A DNA stretch of 64,000 bases from Sediminivirga luteola (lineage in GTDB: Bacteria > Actinomycetota > Actinomycetes > Actinomycetales > Brevibacteriaceae): assembly GCF_014639315.1 (NCBI RefSeq), contig NZ_BMFY01000011.1, positions 1-64,000 of the forward strand. The letters are read 5' to 3'. Within the stretch, counting starts at the first letter, position 1; every line of letters starts with the position of its first letter. Below the pieces are notes generated by a model that saw only the letters and a program-made list of their open reading frames with translations, did no database searches and was not told the origin of the DNA. Below, piece by piece: positions 26,089-35,563 of this stretch. A program made the translations under genes and the position numbers.

Positions 26089-29000
26089 TCAGCCGGTAGC
26101 GCTGCTCCTGCGGCGCGCCGTCATGAGCGCCGCGACCCCCGCTGCCAGCAGCGCCGCCGCGATCGCGGCCAGGCCGGCCAGCTCGGTGCCGGTACGCGGC
26201 AGCGGCTTCCCGTCACCGCCGGGGCCAGCCTGCTCGTCCTCGCCCGGAGCGCCTGGCCCGCCGTCACCAGCATCGTCACCGGGACTTCCGGGACCCTGCG
26301 TCTCGGTGGGTTCCGGGGTCGCCCCGCCAGTCGGCTCCTCGCCGGGTTCGGTCGGCCCCGGCTCGGTGGGCGCCGGCTCGCTCGGCCCGGGCTCCGTCGG
26401 TCCCGGCTCGGTCGGCTCGCCCGGTTCCGTGGGGGTGGGCGCCGGTTCGCTCGGCTCGGGATCGGGCTGTTCGGCTGCCGCGCGGATGTGCTCCTGCAGC
26501 ACCCGGCCGATGTCCGTGTTGTCCAGGTACGCCCCGCGCACCGGGTCGGTTCCCGTGGCGGCGGCCTCCAGCGCAGCGGCCGCCGGGCCCTGCGCGTAGA
26601 GCGGCACCAGCTGCAGGGTGTGGTAATGCGGGGTGCTGTCGCCGGGCTCGCCGTCGGTGTAGTCGATGAACTCGGCGTCCGGCAGCGTGCCCTGCTCCCC
26701 CGTGATCGGCTCGAAGTCGCCGGACTCCAGCGCGCCGGCGCCCCACAGGTTCCCGGTCTCGTGATCAGAGGTGACGATGACCGTGGTCTCATCCCAGCTG
26801 GACTCCGCCTCGACCCAGTCCACGACCGTCTCGATCGTATCGTGGAAGGCGACCATCTCCTCGATGGTGCGGCCGAGTTCCCCGGCGTGACCGGCGTGGT
26901 CGACCGTCGCAGCCTCCGACATCAGGAAGAAGCCGTCCTCCGAGGCGTTGTTCAGCACGCTGATCGCGGCGGCGGTCATCTCGGACAGCCGCGGGACGTT
27001 GTCCGCCATCGGCGCCGCGAACGGCTCCTCCCGATCCCCGGGGCGATCGTGGAACAGGGTCCCGTCGGTCTGCGCCACTCCCAGGACCCGCTCGGGCGTC
27101 CCGGCCGCGAGCGCCTCGAACTCCCCGGCTGCGAGCGCCTGGAACCCGGCACGCTCGTCCACCAGGGTCCAGTCCGGCAGGCCAGCCGAAGCCGGGTCCC
27201 CGGCGCGCAGGGCGTCCCAGTCGGCCTCGTCGATGTACCGGCTCCAGAACCCGCCGTCCTTGGGCGTGCCGTCGTTGCTGTACTCGGGATGGCCCGTGCC
27301 CATCAGGACGTCCAGGTCCTCGTGGTACAGGAGCTGATCGACGACGCCCTGCGTGTCACGGTCGGTCGTCTGCACCGCGAAGCCGGCGTTGGTGTCGGTC
27401 CAGAACTGCGCCGAGGAGACCAGCCCGGTGGCCAGGCCCGCTTCCGTGGCGACATCCACCATGCCGACAAGCGGCTGCTCGTCAGCGTCGATGCCCAGAT
27501 GGCGGCTGCGGGTCTTCACGCCGGTCGACATCGCGGTCGCGGCGGCCGATGAGTCGGTCACCGTCATCCGGCCTTCAGGATGATCGCGGGTGACGTTCGC
27601 CGGCGAATCCCAGGCGTCGATCTCGGCGTAGTCCCGGCTGCGGATCTCGCCGGTCTCCACCGATACCTGGACTTCGAACTCCTGATACGTCTGGCTGGCC
27701 TCGCTGTCCGAGCCGTGCCCGGTCAGATGGACATTGCCGTCGGCGTCCTGATACGCCGCGACACCGTGCTCCCACAGGCTGGCGACGTCCACGTGGTTGT
27801 ACCCCATCCCGTCGGCGACCAGCAGGATGACGTTGGTGCGGCCCTCCCCGGGAACCGGGACGGTCGGCTCGGGTTCGCCCGGCTCCTGTGCTGCGGCGCG
27901 GATGTGCGCGTGAACGACCTCCGCGATGTCGGTGTTGTTCACATAGGCCCCACGCACTTCGTCCTCCCCGCGCGCGGCGTCCGCGAGGGCCTGCGCCGCC
28001 GCGCCGTGGGCGTAGAGCGGCACCAGCTGATGCGTGTGATAGTGCGGGATCTCCGGGTTGCGGGCCGCATCGGTGAAGTCCGTGAACTCCGCTTCGGGAA
28101 GCTCACCGCGCACGCCGGTGATCGGCTCGAACTCGCCCGAGTCGAAGGTGCCGGTACCCCACAGGTTCCCGGTCTCATGGTCCGAGGTGACGATGACCGT
28201 GGTCTCGTCCCAGCTGGACTCCGCCTCGACCCAGTCCACCACGCTCTCGATCATGCGGTTGAACTCGACCATCTCCTCGATGGTGCGGCCCAGCTCGCCG
28301 CGGTGGCCGGCGTGGTCCACGGTGGCGGCCTCCGACATCAGGAAGAATCCTTCCTCGGAGGCGTTGTCCAGCACGTTCAGGGCGGCCGCCGTCATCTCGG
28401 ACAGCCGCGGGACGTTGTCCGCCATCGGCGCCGCGAACGGCTCGTCCCGCTCCCCCGGGCGGTCGAAGAACAGCGTTCCCGAGGACGGCGCCAGGCCGAA
28501 GACCTTCTCAGGGGTCTCCCCGCTGGCAAGCGCCTGGAACTCGCTGCGATCCTCGACCAGGGTCCAGTCCGCGACCCCCTCGGCCTCGGCTTCGCCGCGC
28601 AGCGCTGCCAGGACCTCCTCGGAGACGTAGCTGTAGCTCGGTGCCGCATTGGGCGTGCCGTCGTTGTGATACTCGGGGTGGCCGGATCCCATGACCACGT
28701 TCAGGTCCTCGTGCTCCAGCAGCTGGGAGATGATCCCCTCGGTGTCCCCGTCGTCGGTGTGCACGGCGAATCCGGCGGAGGTGTCGGTCCAGAAACGTGC
28801 CGAGCTGACCACGCCGGTGGCCATACCGGCCTCGGTCGCCACGTCGACCATGTCCTCCAGGGGCTCGCCGTTGCGATCGATCCCGAGGTAGCCGCCGCGG
28901 GTGCGCACCCCGGTTGACATCGCGGTGGCCGCCGCGGCCGAGTCCGTCACCAGCGTCTCGTGGTCGGGGTTCTCGCGGGTGATGTGCCGCGGGCTGGCCC

Positions 29001-29370
29001 AGGGGTCCACCTCGGAGTGCGGGGCGCTCCAGATGTAGCCGGTGTCCTGCCCCAGCTGGACCTCGAAGTCCTGGTACACCTGGCTGGCCTCGCTGTCCGA
29101 GCCGTGCCCGGTCAGATGGATGTTGTCGTCCGCGTCCTGGTAGGCGGCGACGCCGTGTTCCCACAGGCTGGCGACGTCGACGTGGTTGTACCCCATCCCG
29201 TCGGCGATCAGCAGGATGACGTTCGTCTTACCGTCCGCCGCGGCCTGCGCGGCCGCCGGGCCCGAGAGGCCGGGCAGTCCTGAGGCGGCGACGAGCCCCG
29301 CGGCCGCGGCGATGCCGGCCAGGCGAACGGATGGACGGGTGGGTGGACGCGTGGAAGCGCGTGCTGACAC
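26089..29370 (-). CDS. Cell-wall-anchored protein with two tandem alkaline phosphatase domains
   Basis: A 1093-residue secreted phosphomonoesterase. A signal peptide (SVRLAGIAAAAGLVAASGLP, ending near AAAQAAADG) is followed by two complete alkaline phosphatase domains, residues 49 to about 494 and 512 to about 965. Each has VILLxADGMGYNHVDVASLW (metal Asp), VTDS(A/S)AAATAMSTG with the nucleophile Ser144 or Ser607, SEAATVDHAGHxGELG, TSDHETGNLWG and PHYHTxQLVPLYA. A Pro/Glu/Thr-rich stalk then leads to the sortase signal LPRTG (1057-1061), a membrane helix and Arg-rich tail. The start is GTG at 29370 after AAGGGGA. The family normally carries one domain. It should free phosphate from organic esters at the wall. 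A single GTTCACC site upstream hints at PhoP control. Confidence 0.93.
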   Translation of the reverse strand: MSARASTRPPTRPSVRLAGIAAAAGLVAASGLPGLSGPAAAQAAADGKTNVILLIADGMGYNHVDVASLWEHGVAAYQDADDNIHLTGHGSDSEASQVYQDFEVQLGQDTGYIWSAPHSEVDPWASPRHITRENPDHETLVTDSAAAATAMSTGVRTRGGYLGIDRNGEPLEDMVDVATEAGMATGVVSSARFWTDTSAGFAVHTDDGDTEGIISQLLEHEDLNVVMGSGHPEYHNDGTPNAAPSYSYVSEEVLAALRGEAEAEGVADWTLVEDRSEFQALASGETPEKVFGLAPSSGTLFFDRPGERDEPFAAPMADNVPRLSEMTAAALNVLDNASEEGFFLMSEAATVDHAGHRGELGRTIEEMVEFNRMIESVVDWVEAESSWDETTVIVTSDHETGNLWGTGTFDSGEFEPITGVRGELPEAEFTDFTDAARNPEIPHYHTHQLVPLYAHGAAAQALADAARGEDEVRGAYVNNTDIAEVVHAHIRAAAQEPGEPEPTVPVPGEGRTNVILLVADGMGYNHVDVASLWEHGVAAYQDADGNVHLTGHGSDSEASQTYQEFEVQVSVETGEIRSRDYAEIDAWDSPANVTRDHPEGRMTVTDSSAAATAMSTGVKTRSRHLGIDADEQPLVGMVDVATEAGLATGLVSSAQFWTDTNAGFAVQTTDRDTQGVVDQLLYHEDLDVLMGTGHPEYSNDGTPKDGGFWSRYIDEADWDALRAGDPASAGLPDWTLVDERAGFQALAAGEFEALAAGTPERVLGVAQTDGTLFHDRPGDREEPFAAPMADNVPRLSEMTAAAISVLNNASEDGFFLMSEAATVDHAGHAGELGRTIEEMVAFHDTIETVVDWVEAESSWDETTVIVTSDHETGNLWGAGALESGDFEPITGEQGTLPDAEFIDYTDGEPGDSTPHYHTLQLVPLYAQGPAAAALEAAATGTDPVRGAYLDNTDIGRVLQEHIRAAAEQPDPEPSEPAPTPTEPGEPTEPGPTEPGPSEPAPTEPGPTEPGEEPTGGATPEPTETQGPGSPGDDAGDGGPGAPGEDEQAGPGGDGKPLPRTGTELAGLAAIAAALLAAGVAALMTARRRSSATG
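26473..29226 (-). repeat. Internal duplication of the alkaline phosphatase unit
   Basis: Two diverged direct copies of roughly 1.35 kb lie head to tail within one gene: about 27889-29226 (first domain) and about 26473-27837 (second). The offset is 1389 bases at the domain start and 1416 near its end, so copy two has gained 27 bases, visible as a repeated GEFEALAAGT-type stretch. Long runs such as GYNHVDVASLWEHGVAAYQD and PFAAPMADNVPRLSEMTAAA are identical between copies. Confidence 0.9.
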
Positions 29371-29426
29371 GGGGATTCCCCTTACGGGCTCGACTGCGAT
29401 GACCGCAGTTCACTAGACCAGCGGCC

Positions 29427-29433
29427 GGTGAAC
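29427..29433 (-). promoter_or_regulatory. Possible PhoP half-site upstream of the phosphatase gene
   Basis: On the minus strand GTTCACC lies 57 bases upstream of the GTG. Actinobacterial PHO boxes consist of 11-base direct repeats starting GTTCACC; a second repeat unit is not seen, so this is weak. The rest of 29371-29584 shows no gene. Confidence 0.25.
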
Positions 29434-29584
29434 CCGCTGTGAGGCGGACGCGAACGCAAGGCAACCCCGGGATGACAGCAAGGTGTCTCGTATCACATTC
29501 CGAGACCAGAGCGCGTCTCACAGGCGGCCGCTCGTCCCCCGTGTGGCCTGGCGACCGTCCTGGCCGGCCGCTGGGCGCACGCGC

Positions 29585-29642
29585 GAAGGCCCGCGGCCAC
29601 CGGCGCCCTGGAACGGGGATCTTCCGGCGGTCGCGGGCCTTC
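29585..29642 (-). terminator. Terminator hairpin after ndk
   Basis: GAAGGCCCGCG (29585-29595) pairs perfectly with CGCGGGCCTTC (29632-29642), and the inner GCCACCG/CGGCGGT stretch adds further pairs. Located about 40 bases after the ndk stop in the direction of transcription. Confidence 0.7.
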
Positions 29643-29680
29643 ACGGAGCGCGGGTCTTCAAGAGAAGAGCCCGTGCAGTA

Positions 29681-30100
29681 TCAGGCGGCGGGGAACCAGA
29701 TGCCGATCTCACGGTCGGCGGACTCAGGCGAATCCGAGCCGTGGACGAGGTTCTTCTGCACCTTCTCCCCCCAGTCGCGGCCCAGATCGCCGCGGATGGT
29801 TCCCGGCGCCGCCGTGGTGGGGTCGGTGGTGCCGGCCAGGGAGCGGAATCCCGCGATGACCCCGTTCCCGGAGGCGACGAGCGCCACGAGAGGGCCCTCC
29901 TCCATGAACGACACGAGCGGCTCGTAGAACGGCTTGCCCTCGTGCTCGGCGTAGTGCGCGGCCAGCTCCTCGCGCGTGGCACGGCGCAGCTCCAGCCGCT
30001 CGATGACGTAGCCCTTGGCTTCGATCCGGCCGATGATCTCCCCGACCAGGCCCCGGGCCACGCCGTCCGGCTTGATCAGGATGAGGGTCTTCTCGCTCAC
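29681..30100 (-). CDS. ndk: Nucleoside diphosphate kinase
   Basis: Ndk moves the terminal phosphate from ATP to other nucleoside diphosphates through a phospho-histidine. The 139-residue product begins SEKTLILIKPDGVARGLVGE and has the active site NLVHGSDSPESADREIGIWF with the catalytic His. Normal length and complete. It lies 125 bases after the DUF4233 gene; a GTGCGGCAGCCGCGCAC hairpin sits in that gap. Part of the ileS-folC-DUF4233-ndk group conserved in Actinobacteria. Confidence 0.98.
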   Translation of the reverse strand: MSEKTLILIKPDGVARGLVGEIIGRIEAKGYVIERLELRRATREELAAHYAEHEGKPFYEPLVSFMEEGPLVALVASGNGVIAGFRSLAGTTDPTTAAPGTIRGDLGRDWGEKVQKNLVHGSDSPESADREIGIWFPAA

Positions 30101-30225
30101 TGCGGTGTCCGCCTTTCTCTCGTGTCTGTCCTGCTGTGCGTCATGCCTGTGGGTCGTGCGTAGCGCGTGGTGCGGCAGCCGCGCACGGCTGCGCTGGTCT
30201 CTGCCGCCCGGTGCGGTCGTTCTGC

Positions 30226-30624
30226 CTAGGCCTCGGGAGAACCCCCGGCTTCCCAGGCGGCGCGTTCACGGTCGATGCGGGTGCCCCAGTACATGCCCAC
30301 GCCCCAGATCAGCGCGAAGACCGCACCCACCAGGAACATGCCCGGCGCGATGAAGCCCGCGGCGATGGTGAGCGCCTGCGCCGCCCAGCCGAGCAGGTAT
30401 CCGCTTCCTCCGGGCCGTGCCACGATCAGGACCATCGCCAGGAGGCACAGCAAACCCAGTCCGCCGCCGAGCACGAGCACCATGAGCGGTTCGAGCAGCC
30501 GCAGCCCGAAGATGGTCAGCATGGCGAAGAGCACCACGAAGAGGTGCATCGCCAGCAGCGCGGCGCCGAGCATCCGCTTGGCCGAACGCGGCCGGCCACC
30601 GCCCTGCCGCGCCGCGCCGCTCAT
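30226..30624 (-). CDS. DUF4233 membrane protein
   Basis: The 132-residue protein has four hydrophobic segments: MLGAALLAMHLFVVLFAMLT, PLMVLVLGGGLGLLCLLAMV, GYLLGWAAQALTIAAGFIAP and MFLVGAVFALIWGVGMYWGT. DUF4233 genes lie directly after folC in most Actinobacteria, and the role is not known. Its ATG overlaps the folC stop (ATGA). Confidence 0.92.
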   Translation of the reverse strand: MSGAARQGGGRPRSAKRMLGAALLAMHLFVVLFAMLTIFGLRLLEPLMVLVLGGGLGLLCLLAMVLIVARPGGSGYLLGWAAQALTIAAGFIAPGMFLVGAVFALIWGVGMYWGTRIDRERAAWEAGGSPEA

Positions 30625-31976
30625 ACCTCTCCCTTCAGCAGCGCCCGCGCCTCGGCCACGGTGCTCACCGAGCCGGTCACGACGATGCCCGCGCCGGCCT
30701 CGTCCCCCGTTGCCTGTGCCTCATGGACCGCCCGGACGAGGGCCGCCTCCATATCCGGTTCCGCGATCACGTTCTCATCGTCCCACCACTGCAGCGCCAG
30801 CTCTTCCAGCTCCGCCGGCTGCAGCGCTCGCGGTGAGAGACTCCGGGTGACGATCACCCGGTCGAAGGCCTCGACCAGAGAGCTGAGCAGGCCGTGGACG
30901 TCCTTGTCCCGGAAGACCGCCAGGACGCCGATGGTGGTGCTGAAGTGGAAGGCGTCTCCCAGGGCGGCGGCGAGCCCGGCGGCGCCGGAGGGGTTGTGCG
31001 CCGCATCGAGCACGACGGTAGGGGCCCGGCGCACCACTTCCAGGCGGCCAGGCGTGGTGACCGCGGCAAGCCCGTCGCCGACGAGTTCGCGGTCGAGCGC
31101 GCGTTCGCCACCGGTCAGGAAGAGCTCGACCGCGGCGATGGCGAGCGCCGCGTTGCCGGCCTGATGCAGGCCGTGCACCGGCAGCAGGAGGTCCTCGTAA
31201 CGGCCGGCAGCGGTCTGCACGCTGATCAGCTGCCCGTCGACGGCGCGCTCACGTGCCAGCAGCCCGAAGCCGGTGCCGGCGTAGACGGCGGTCAGCCCCG
31301 CCGACTCGATCCGCTCGGCGAGGGCAGCCAGCGCCTCCTCCGGCTGTTCGCCGACCGCGACCAGCGGCGCGGGTCCCTCCGCGATGTGCCGGTCGAGGAT
31401 GCCCGCCTTGGTCCGGGCGATCTGGGCCGGGCTGTCCCCCAGCAGCGCCGCATGGTCCACGGAGATGGGAGTGAAGACGCACACCTGGCCGTCGGCCACA
31501 TTGGTGGCGTCCCACTCGCCGCCGAGTCCTGCCTCCAGGACCACGACGTCGACCGGCGCATCGGCGAACACCGCGAAGGCAAGCACCGTGAGGGCCTCGA
31601 AGAAGGTCAGCCGGGCACGGCCCTCGCGGGCGAGTTCGGCATCGACCATCTGCAGATACGGTTCGATCTCCCGGTAGATGCGCACGAAGTCCTGCTCCGG
31701 GACCGGCTCGGAATCCACGCTGATCCGCTCGGTCACCGACGCCAGATGAGGGCTGGTGAAGCGGCCGACGCGCAGATCGTGGGCGGTCAGCAGGGAATCG
31801 ATCATGCGCGCGGTGGAACTCTTGCCGTTGGTACCGGCGATGTGGATCACGGGCGCCGCGGTGTGCACATTGCCCAGCAGCTCGGCGGCACGCCGGGTGG
31901 CGTCCAGGCGCACCTCGACCTGGTTCTCCGGCTGCCGGGCCAGCAGCTCGGCGTAGACCTCGCGCAGATCGCTCAT
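30621..31976 (-). CDS. folC: Folylpolyglutamate synthase / dihydrofolate synthase
   Basis: FolC adds glutamate to dihydropteroate and to folates with ATP. The 451-residue Mur-ligase-like protein has the P-loop [51 protein letters not shown] and [15 protein letters not shown]. It overlaps ileS upstream and DUF4233 downstream by 4 bases each, so it depends on the ileS transcript and probably on its T-box control. Confidence 0.96.
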   Translation of the reverse strand: MSDLREVYAELLARQPENQVEVRLDATRRAAELLGNVHTAAPVIHIAGTNGKSSTARMIDSLLTAHDLRVGRFTSPHLASVTERISVDSEPVPEQDFVRIYREIEPYLQMVDAELAREGRARLTFFEALTVLAFAVFADAPVDVVVLEAGLGGEWDATNVADGQVCVFTPISVDHAALLGDSPAQIARTKAGILDRHIAEGPAPLVAVGEQPEEALAALAERIESAGLTAVYAGTGFGLLARERAVDGQLISVQTAAGRYEDLLLPVHGLHQAGNAALAIAAVELFLTGGERALDRELVGDGLAAVTTPGRLEVVRRAPTVVLDAAHNPSGAAGLAAALGDAFHFSTTIGVLAVFRDKDVHGLLSSLVEAFDRVIVTRSLSPRALQPAELEELALQWWDDENVIAEPDMEAALVRAVHEAQATGDEAGAGIVVTGSVSTVAEARALLKGEV

Positions 31977-34900
31977 GCCCGCACCACGCGGAGGGAGATC
32001 CCCAGCCCCTCGCCCACCTCGGCGCCCTGCACATCGTCTCCCAGCAGCGACTCTGCCGGACGCAGCGTGAGCGCCAGGGTCTCCGTCTTGACCAGCCCGG
32101 CGTGCGCCTCGGCAGCGGCCAGCGCCTCCGGCGCGCCGGCGATCTCCACCTCGATCCGGTCCGAGACGTCCAGGTCCAGCGCCTTGCGCACGCTCTGGAT
32201 GGCCCGCACGGTGTCACGGGCCAGGCCCTCGGCCTCCAGCTCCGGGGTCACCGTGGTGTCCAGCGCCAGGAAGCCGCCGCCGGGCAGGACGGTAAGCTCC
32301 ATGCCCTCCTGAGCGGCCTCCGCGACCGTTTCCAAGGCGTACTCGCCTTCCTGAAGTTCGATCCCGCCGGCGGTCACGACGCCGTCCTGGACGCTCCAGT
32401 CACCCGTTTTGGCGCCCTTGATGGCCTGCTGGACCTGCTTGCCCAGCCGCGGCCCCGCAGCGCGGGCGTTGACCGCCAGCCGCTGCCCGATCCCCCAGCC
32501 GGCCGGATCGACGCCGGCCGCCTCCAGCAGCTCGACCTCTTTGAGGTTGAGCTCGTCGGCGATGATCTGCTGGTAGGTTCCCCGCAGCGCCTCCGCTCCG
32601 GGCACCACGGCGGTCATCCGCCGCAGCGGCAGACGCACCCGGCGGCCTGCCTGCTTGCGCAGCGCCGAGCCGGCGGAGGCGATGGTCCGGGTCAGCTCCA
32701 TGAGCTCTACCGCGCGCTCATCCTTCAGATAGTCGTCCGGTTCGGGCCAGTCGGCCAGGTGCACCGAGCGCCCGCCCGTCAGGCCCCGCCAGATCTCCTC
32801 CGAGATCAGCGGCAGCAGCGGGGCGGCGACGCGGGTGAAGGTCTCCAGCGCCGTGTAGAGCACGTCGTAGGCGGCGGTGTCCTCGTCGTAGAACCGCTGG
32901 CGCGAGCGGCGGATGTACCAGTTGGTGAGCGTCTCGGAATAGGCGCGCAGGGCCTCGCAGGCGCTGGAGACGTCATAGGCGTCCAGCGCGGCCGTCGCCT
33001 CGCGGACGAGGTCGCCGGTGGCGGCCAGGATGTACCGGTCCAGCGGGTTATCGACGTCCTGACCCCGCACGGGCTTGGCCTGGTATCCCTGGCCGCCGCG
33101 GGCGGTGTTGGCGTAGAGCGCGAAGAAGTGCCAGGCGTTCCACATCGGCAGCAGGACCTGGCGGACGCCCTCCCGGATGCCTTCCTCCGTGACGACCAGG
33201 TTGCCGCCGCGCAGGATGGGGCTTGCCATGAGGAACCAGCGCATGGCGTCGGAGCCGTCCCGGTCGAGCACCTCGGTCACGTCCGGGTAGTTGCGCAGCG
33301 ATTTGGACATCTTCTGCCCGTCCGAGCCGAGCACGATTCCGTGGCTGATCACGTTCGTGAACGCGGGACGGTCGAACAGCGCGGTCGCCAGGATGTGCAT
33401 GGTGTAGAACCAGCCGCGGGTCTGCCCGATGTACTCCACGATGAAGTCCGCCGGGTGGTGGGAGTCGAACCAGTCCTTGTTCTCGAAGGGGTAGTGCACC
33501 TGCGCGAACTGCATGGAGCCGGAGTCGAACCACACGTCGAGCACGTCCTCCACGCGGCGCATGGTGGACCTGCCCGTCGGATCGTCCGGATTGGGCCGGG
33601 TGAGCCGATCGATCCACGGCCGGTGCAGATCGGGCTCGCCGTCGGCGTTGCGCGGGTAGTCGCCGAAAGCTTCCTTGAGCTCCTCCAGCGATCCGTAGAC
33701 CTCGGTGCGCGGATAGGCCGGATCGTCGGAGACCCACACCGGGATGGGGCTGCCCCAATAGCGGTTGCGGGAGATCGACCAGTCCCGCGCGCCCTCCAGC
33801 CACTTGCCGAACTGGCCGTGCTTGACGTTGCCGGGGATCCAGTTGATCTGCTCGTTGATCTCGAGCATCCGGTCCTTGAACTGCGTCACCGCGACGTACC
33901 AGCTGGTCACGGCCTTGTAGATGAGCGGGGTGCGGCAGCGCCAGCAGTGCGGGTAAGAGTGCACATAGGACTGCTCGCGGACCAGCCGACCATCGGCCTT
34001 GAGCCGGTTGATGATGTCGCGGTTCGCCTCGAACACCTGCTTGCCTGCGATATCGGCCAGCGGCGCGGTGCCGTCGCCGAGCGGCTCGGCGAACATCGGC
34101 AGGAACCGGGCGCCCTCGTCGACGGAGAGGATGACCGGGATGCCGGCCTCCTCGCTGGACCGCTGGTCCTCCTCACCATAGGCGCTGGCCTGATGCACCA
34201 GGCCGGTGCCGTCCGTGGTGGTCACATAGTCCTCGACCAGAACCCGGAAGGCGTTCTGGGTGCCCCAGCGGGAAACATCGGCGTAGTAGCCCCACAGCGG
34301 CTGGTACTCCAGGCCAGCCAGCTCGGTACCCCGGTAACGGGCGACGACGGCGGCCTCGGCGTCCTCGGCCGCGGCGAAGCCCAGATCCTTGGCGTAGGCG
34401 CCCAGCAGATCCGCCGCCAGCAGATGCTTGCCAGGCAGCGGCCCGTCCTTCGGCGCCTCCACCACGACGTACTCGATCTCCGGGCCGACCGCCACGGAGA
34501 AGTTCGTCGGCAGCGTCCACGGCGTCGTGGTCCAGGCCAGCAGGTTCACCCCGGCCAGCTCCCGGCCCACGCGAGCGTCGGCGCCGCCCCCGGTGATCGG
34601 GAAGGCCACCGTCACGGAGGGATCCTGCCGGTCCTTGTAGACGTCGTCGTCCATCCGCAGTTCGTGGTTGGACAGCGGCGTCTCGTCCTTCCAGCAGTAC
34701 GGCAGCACGCGGAAGCCCTGATAGGTCAGGCCTTTCTCATGCAGCTGCTTGAAGGCCCAGATGACCGACTCCATGTACTCGACATTGAGCGTCTTGTAGT
34801 CGTTCTCGAAGTCCACCCAGCGGGCCTGGCGGGTGACGTACTCCTCCCACTCCCGGGTGTACTTCAGCACCGAGGCGCGGCAGGCGTCGTTGAACTTGTC

Positions 34901-35287
34901 GATGCCCATCGCCTCGATCTCGGCCTTGTCCGTCATGCCGAGCTGCTTCATCGCCTCCAGCTCGGCGGGCAGGCCGTGGGTGTCCCAGCCGAAGCGGCGT
35001 TCCACCCGGCGGCCGCGCTGGGTCTGATAGCGCGCGACCAGGTCCTTGACGTAGCCGGTCAGAAGGTGGCCGTAGTGCGGCAGGCCGTTGGCGAACGGGG
35101 GCCCGTCGTAGAAGACGTACTCGCTCTCCCCCGCCGGACGGCTCTCTATCGAGGCCTGGAAGGTGCCGTCCTCGGCCCAGTATCCGAGCACCTCGTCCTC
35201 GATGCGCGGGAAACGCGGGGAGGCAGGGATCCGGCGCTCGTCGGCGGTGCCGCGGCGCGGGTAAACGGGCGAGGGGTTCTCGGTCAT
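31973..35287 (-). CDS. ileS: Isoleucine-tRNA ligase
   Basis: A 1104-residue class I synthetase. The HIGH element is [20 protein letters not shown] and the KMSKS loop [20 protein letters not shown]; the editing domain includes [20 protein letters not shown]. The overall type is the large eukaryote-like IleS usual in Actinobacteria, the group that includes mupirocin-insensitive enzymes; resistance is not claimed. No C-terminal zinc cluster of the E. coli type is evident. Translation should be governed by the T-box leader directly upstream. First gene of ileS-folC-DUF4233. Confidence 0.98.
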   Translation of the reverse strand: MTENPSPVYPRRGTADERRIPASPRFPRIEDEVLGYWAEDGTFQASIESRPAGESEYVFYDGPPFANGLPHYGHLLTGYVKDLVARYQTQRGRRVERRFGWDTHGLPAELEAMKQLGMTDKAEIEAMGIDKFNDACRASVLKYTREWEEYVTRQARWVDFENDYKTLNVEYMESVIWAFKQLHEKGLTYQGFRVLPYCWKDETPLSNHELRMDDDVYKDRQDPSVTVAFPITGGGADARVGRELAGVNLLAWTTTPWTLPTNFSVAVGPEIEYVVVEAPKDGPLPGKHLLAADLLGAYAKDLGFAAAEDAEAAVVARYRGTELAGLEYQPLWGYYADVSRWGTQNAFRVLVEDYVTTTDGTGLVHQASAYGEEDQRSSEEAGIPVILSVDEGARFLPMFAEPLGDGTAPLADIAGKQVFEANRDIINRLKADGRLVREQSYVHSYPHCWRCRTPLIYKAVTSWYVAVTQFKDRMLEINEQINWIPGNVKHGQFGKWLEGARDWSISRNRYWGSPIPVWVSDDPAYPRTEVYGSLEELKEAFGDYPRNADGEPDLHRPWIDRLTRPNPDDPTGRSTMRRVEDVLDVWFDSGSMQFAQVHYPFENKDWFDSHHPADFIVEYIGQTRGWFYTMHILATALFDRPAFTNVISHGIVLGSDGQKMSKSLRNYPDVTEVLDRDGSDAMRWFLMASPILRGGNLVVTEEGIREGVRQVLLPMWNAWHFFALYANTARGGQGYQAKPVRGQDVDNPLDRYILAATGDLVREATAALDAYDVSSACEALRAYSETLTNWYIRRSRQRFYDEDTAAYDVLYTALETFTRVAAPLLPLISEEIWRGLTGGRSVHLADWPEPDDYLKDERAVELMELTRTIASAGSALRKQAGRRVRLPLRRMTAVVPGAEALRGTYQQIIADELNLKEVELLEAAGVDPAGWGIGQRLAVNARAAGPRLGKQVQQAIKGAKTGDWSVQDGVVTAGGIELQEGEYALETVAEAAQEGMELTVLPGGGFLALDTTVTPELEAEGLARDTVRAIQSVRKALDLDVSDRIEVEIAGAPEALAAAEAHAGLVKTETLALTLRPAESLLGDDVQGAEVGEGLGISLRVVRA

Positions 35288-35294
35288 AGAGGTC

Positions 35295-35535
35295 CGTCCT
35301 GGAAGTGCACTCGGTCGACGTGTTCACAACCGCAAGGACGCCGTGTGACGCGGTACCACCTTGCTTGCCCGTGCCTCTCCCGGCGGACCGGTGAGGGCCC
35401 GGACCCCTCGATGACTGCTGTGACGGGCTTACCCGTCCGGTTCTACTGAGGCGCTTGCCTGCACGCGTGCGGTGCGATGGCAGATAAGCGCCCGTTCTTC
35501 CGGAAGCTCGCCGGTGATGGCCGGGTCGTCGCTGT
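35295..35535 (-). promoter_or_regulatory. T-box leader for isoleucine, translational type
   Basis: Read on the minus strand, the leader has a short first stem with ATC (35518-35516) followed by ACCGGCGAGCTTCCGGAAGA, a Stem III-like AGTAGAACCGGACGGGT, and the T-box AAGGTGGTACCGCG (35362-35349). ATC is an Ile codon, so it is the specifier. GCAAGG just before the T-box can pair with CCTTGC (35337-35332) as the antisequestrator. The same strand segment CGTCCT (35340-35335) can instead pair with the ileS Shine-Dalgarno AGGACG (35300-35295). Uncharged tRNA-Ile should free the Shine-Dalgarno. This matches the known actinobacterial ileS T-boxes with an ultrashort Stem I. Confidence 0.9.
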
Positions 35536-35541
35536 GCCACC

Positions 35542-35547
35542 AGTGTA
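35542..35547 (-). promoter_or_regulatory. Candidate -10 element of the ileS transcript
   Basis: TACACT on the minus strand lies about 25 bases upstream of the specifier stem, at a fitting distance for the T-box transcript. No good -35 is seen; it would fall within the end of the SDR gene. Confidence 0.4.
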
Positions 35548-35563
35548 CGCGATCCTCTGCCCG

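Noticed and set aside
26330-26470. Tandem repeat GGCTCGGTCGG-type stretch
   Set aside because: It encodes the Pro/Glu/Thr stalk of the phosphatase and is ordinary for wall-anchored proteins.
29371-29584. A small gene between ndk and the phosphatase
   Set aside because: Frames here are short and Arg-rich on both strands, with no ribosome-binding site; only a weak PhoP half-site and the ndk terminator remain.
32102-35449. A plus-strand open frame of over 1100 codons opposite ileS
   Set aside because: ileS on the minus strand has all class I synthetase motifs; the opposite frame is open because of the high GC third-position bias and has no family pattern.
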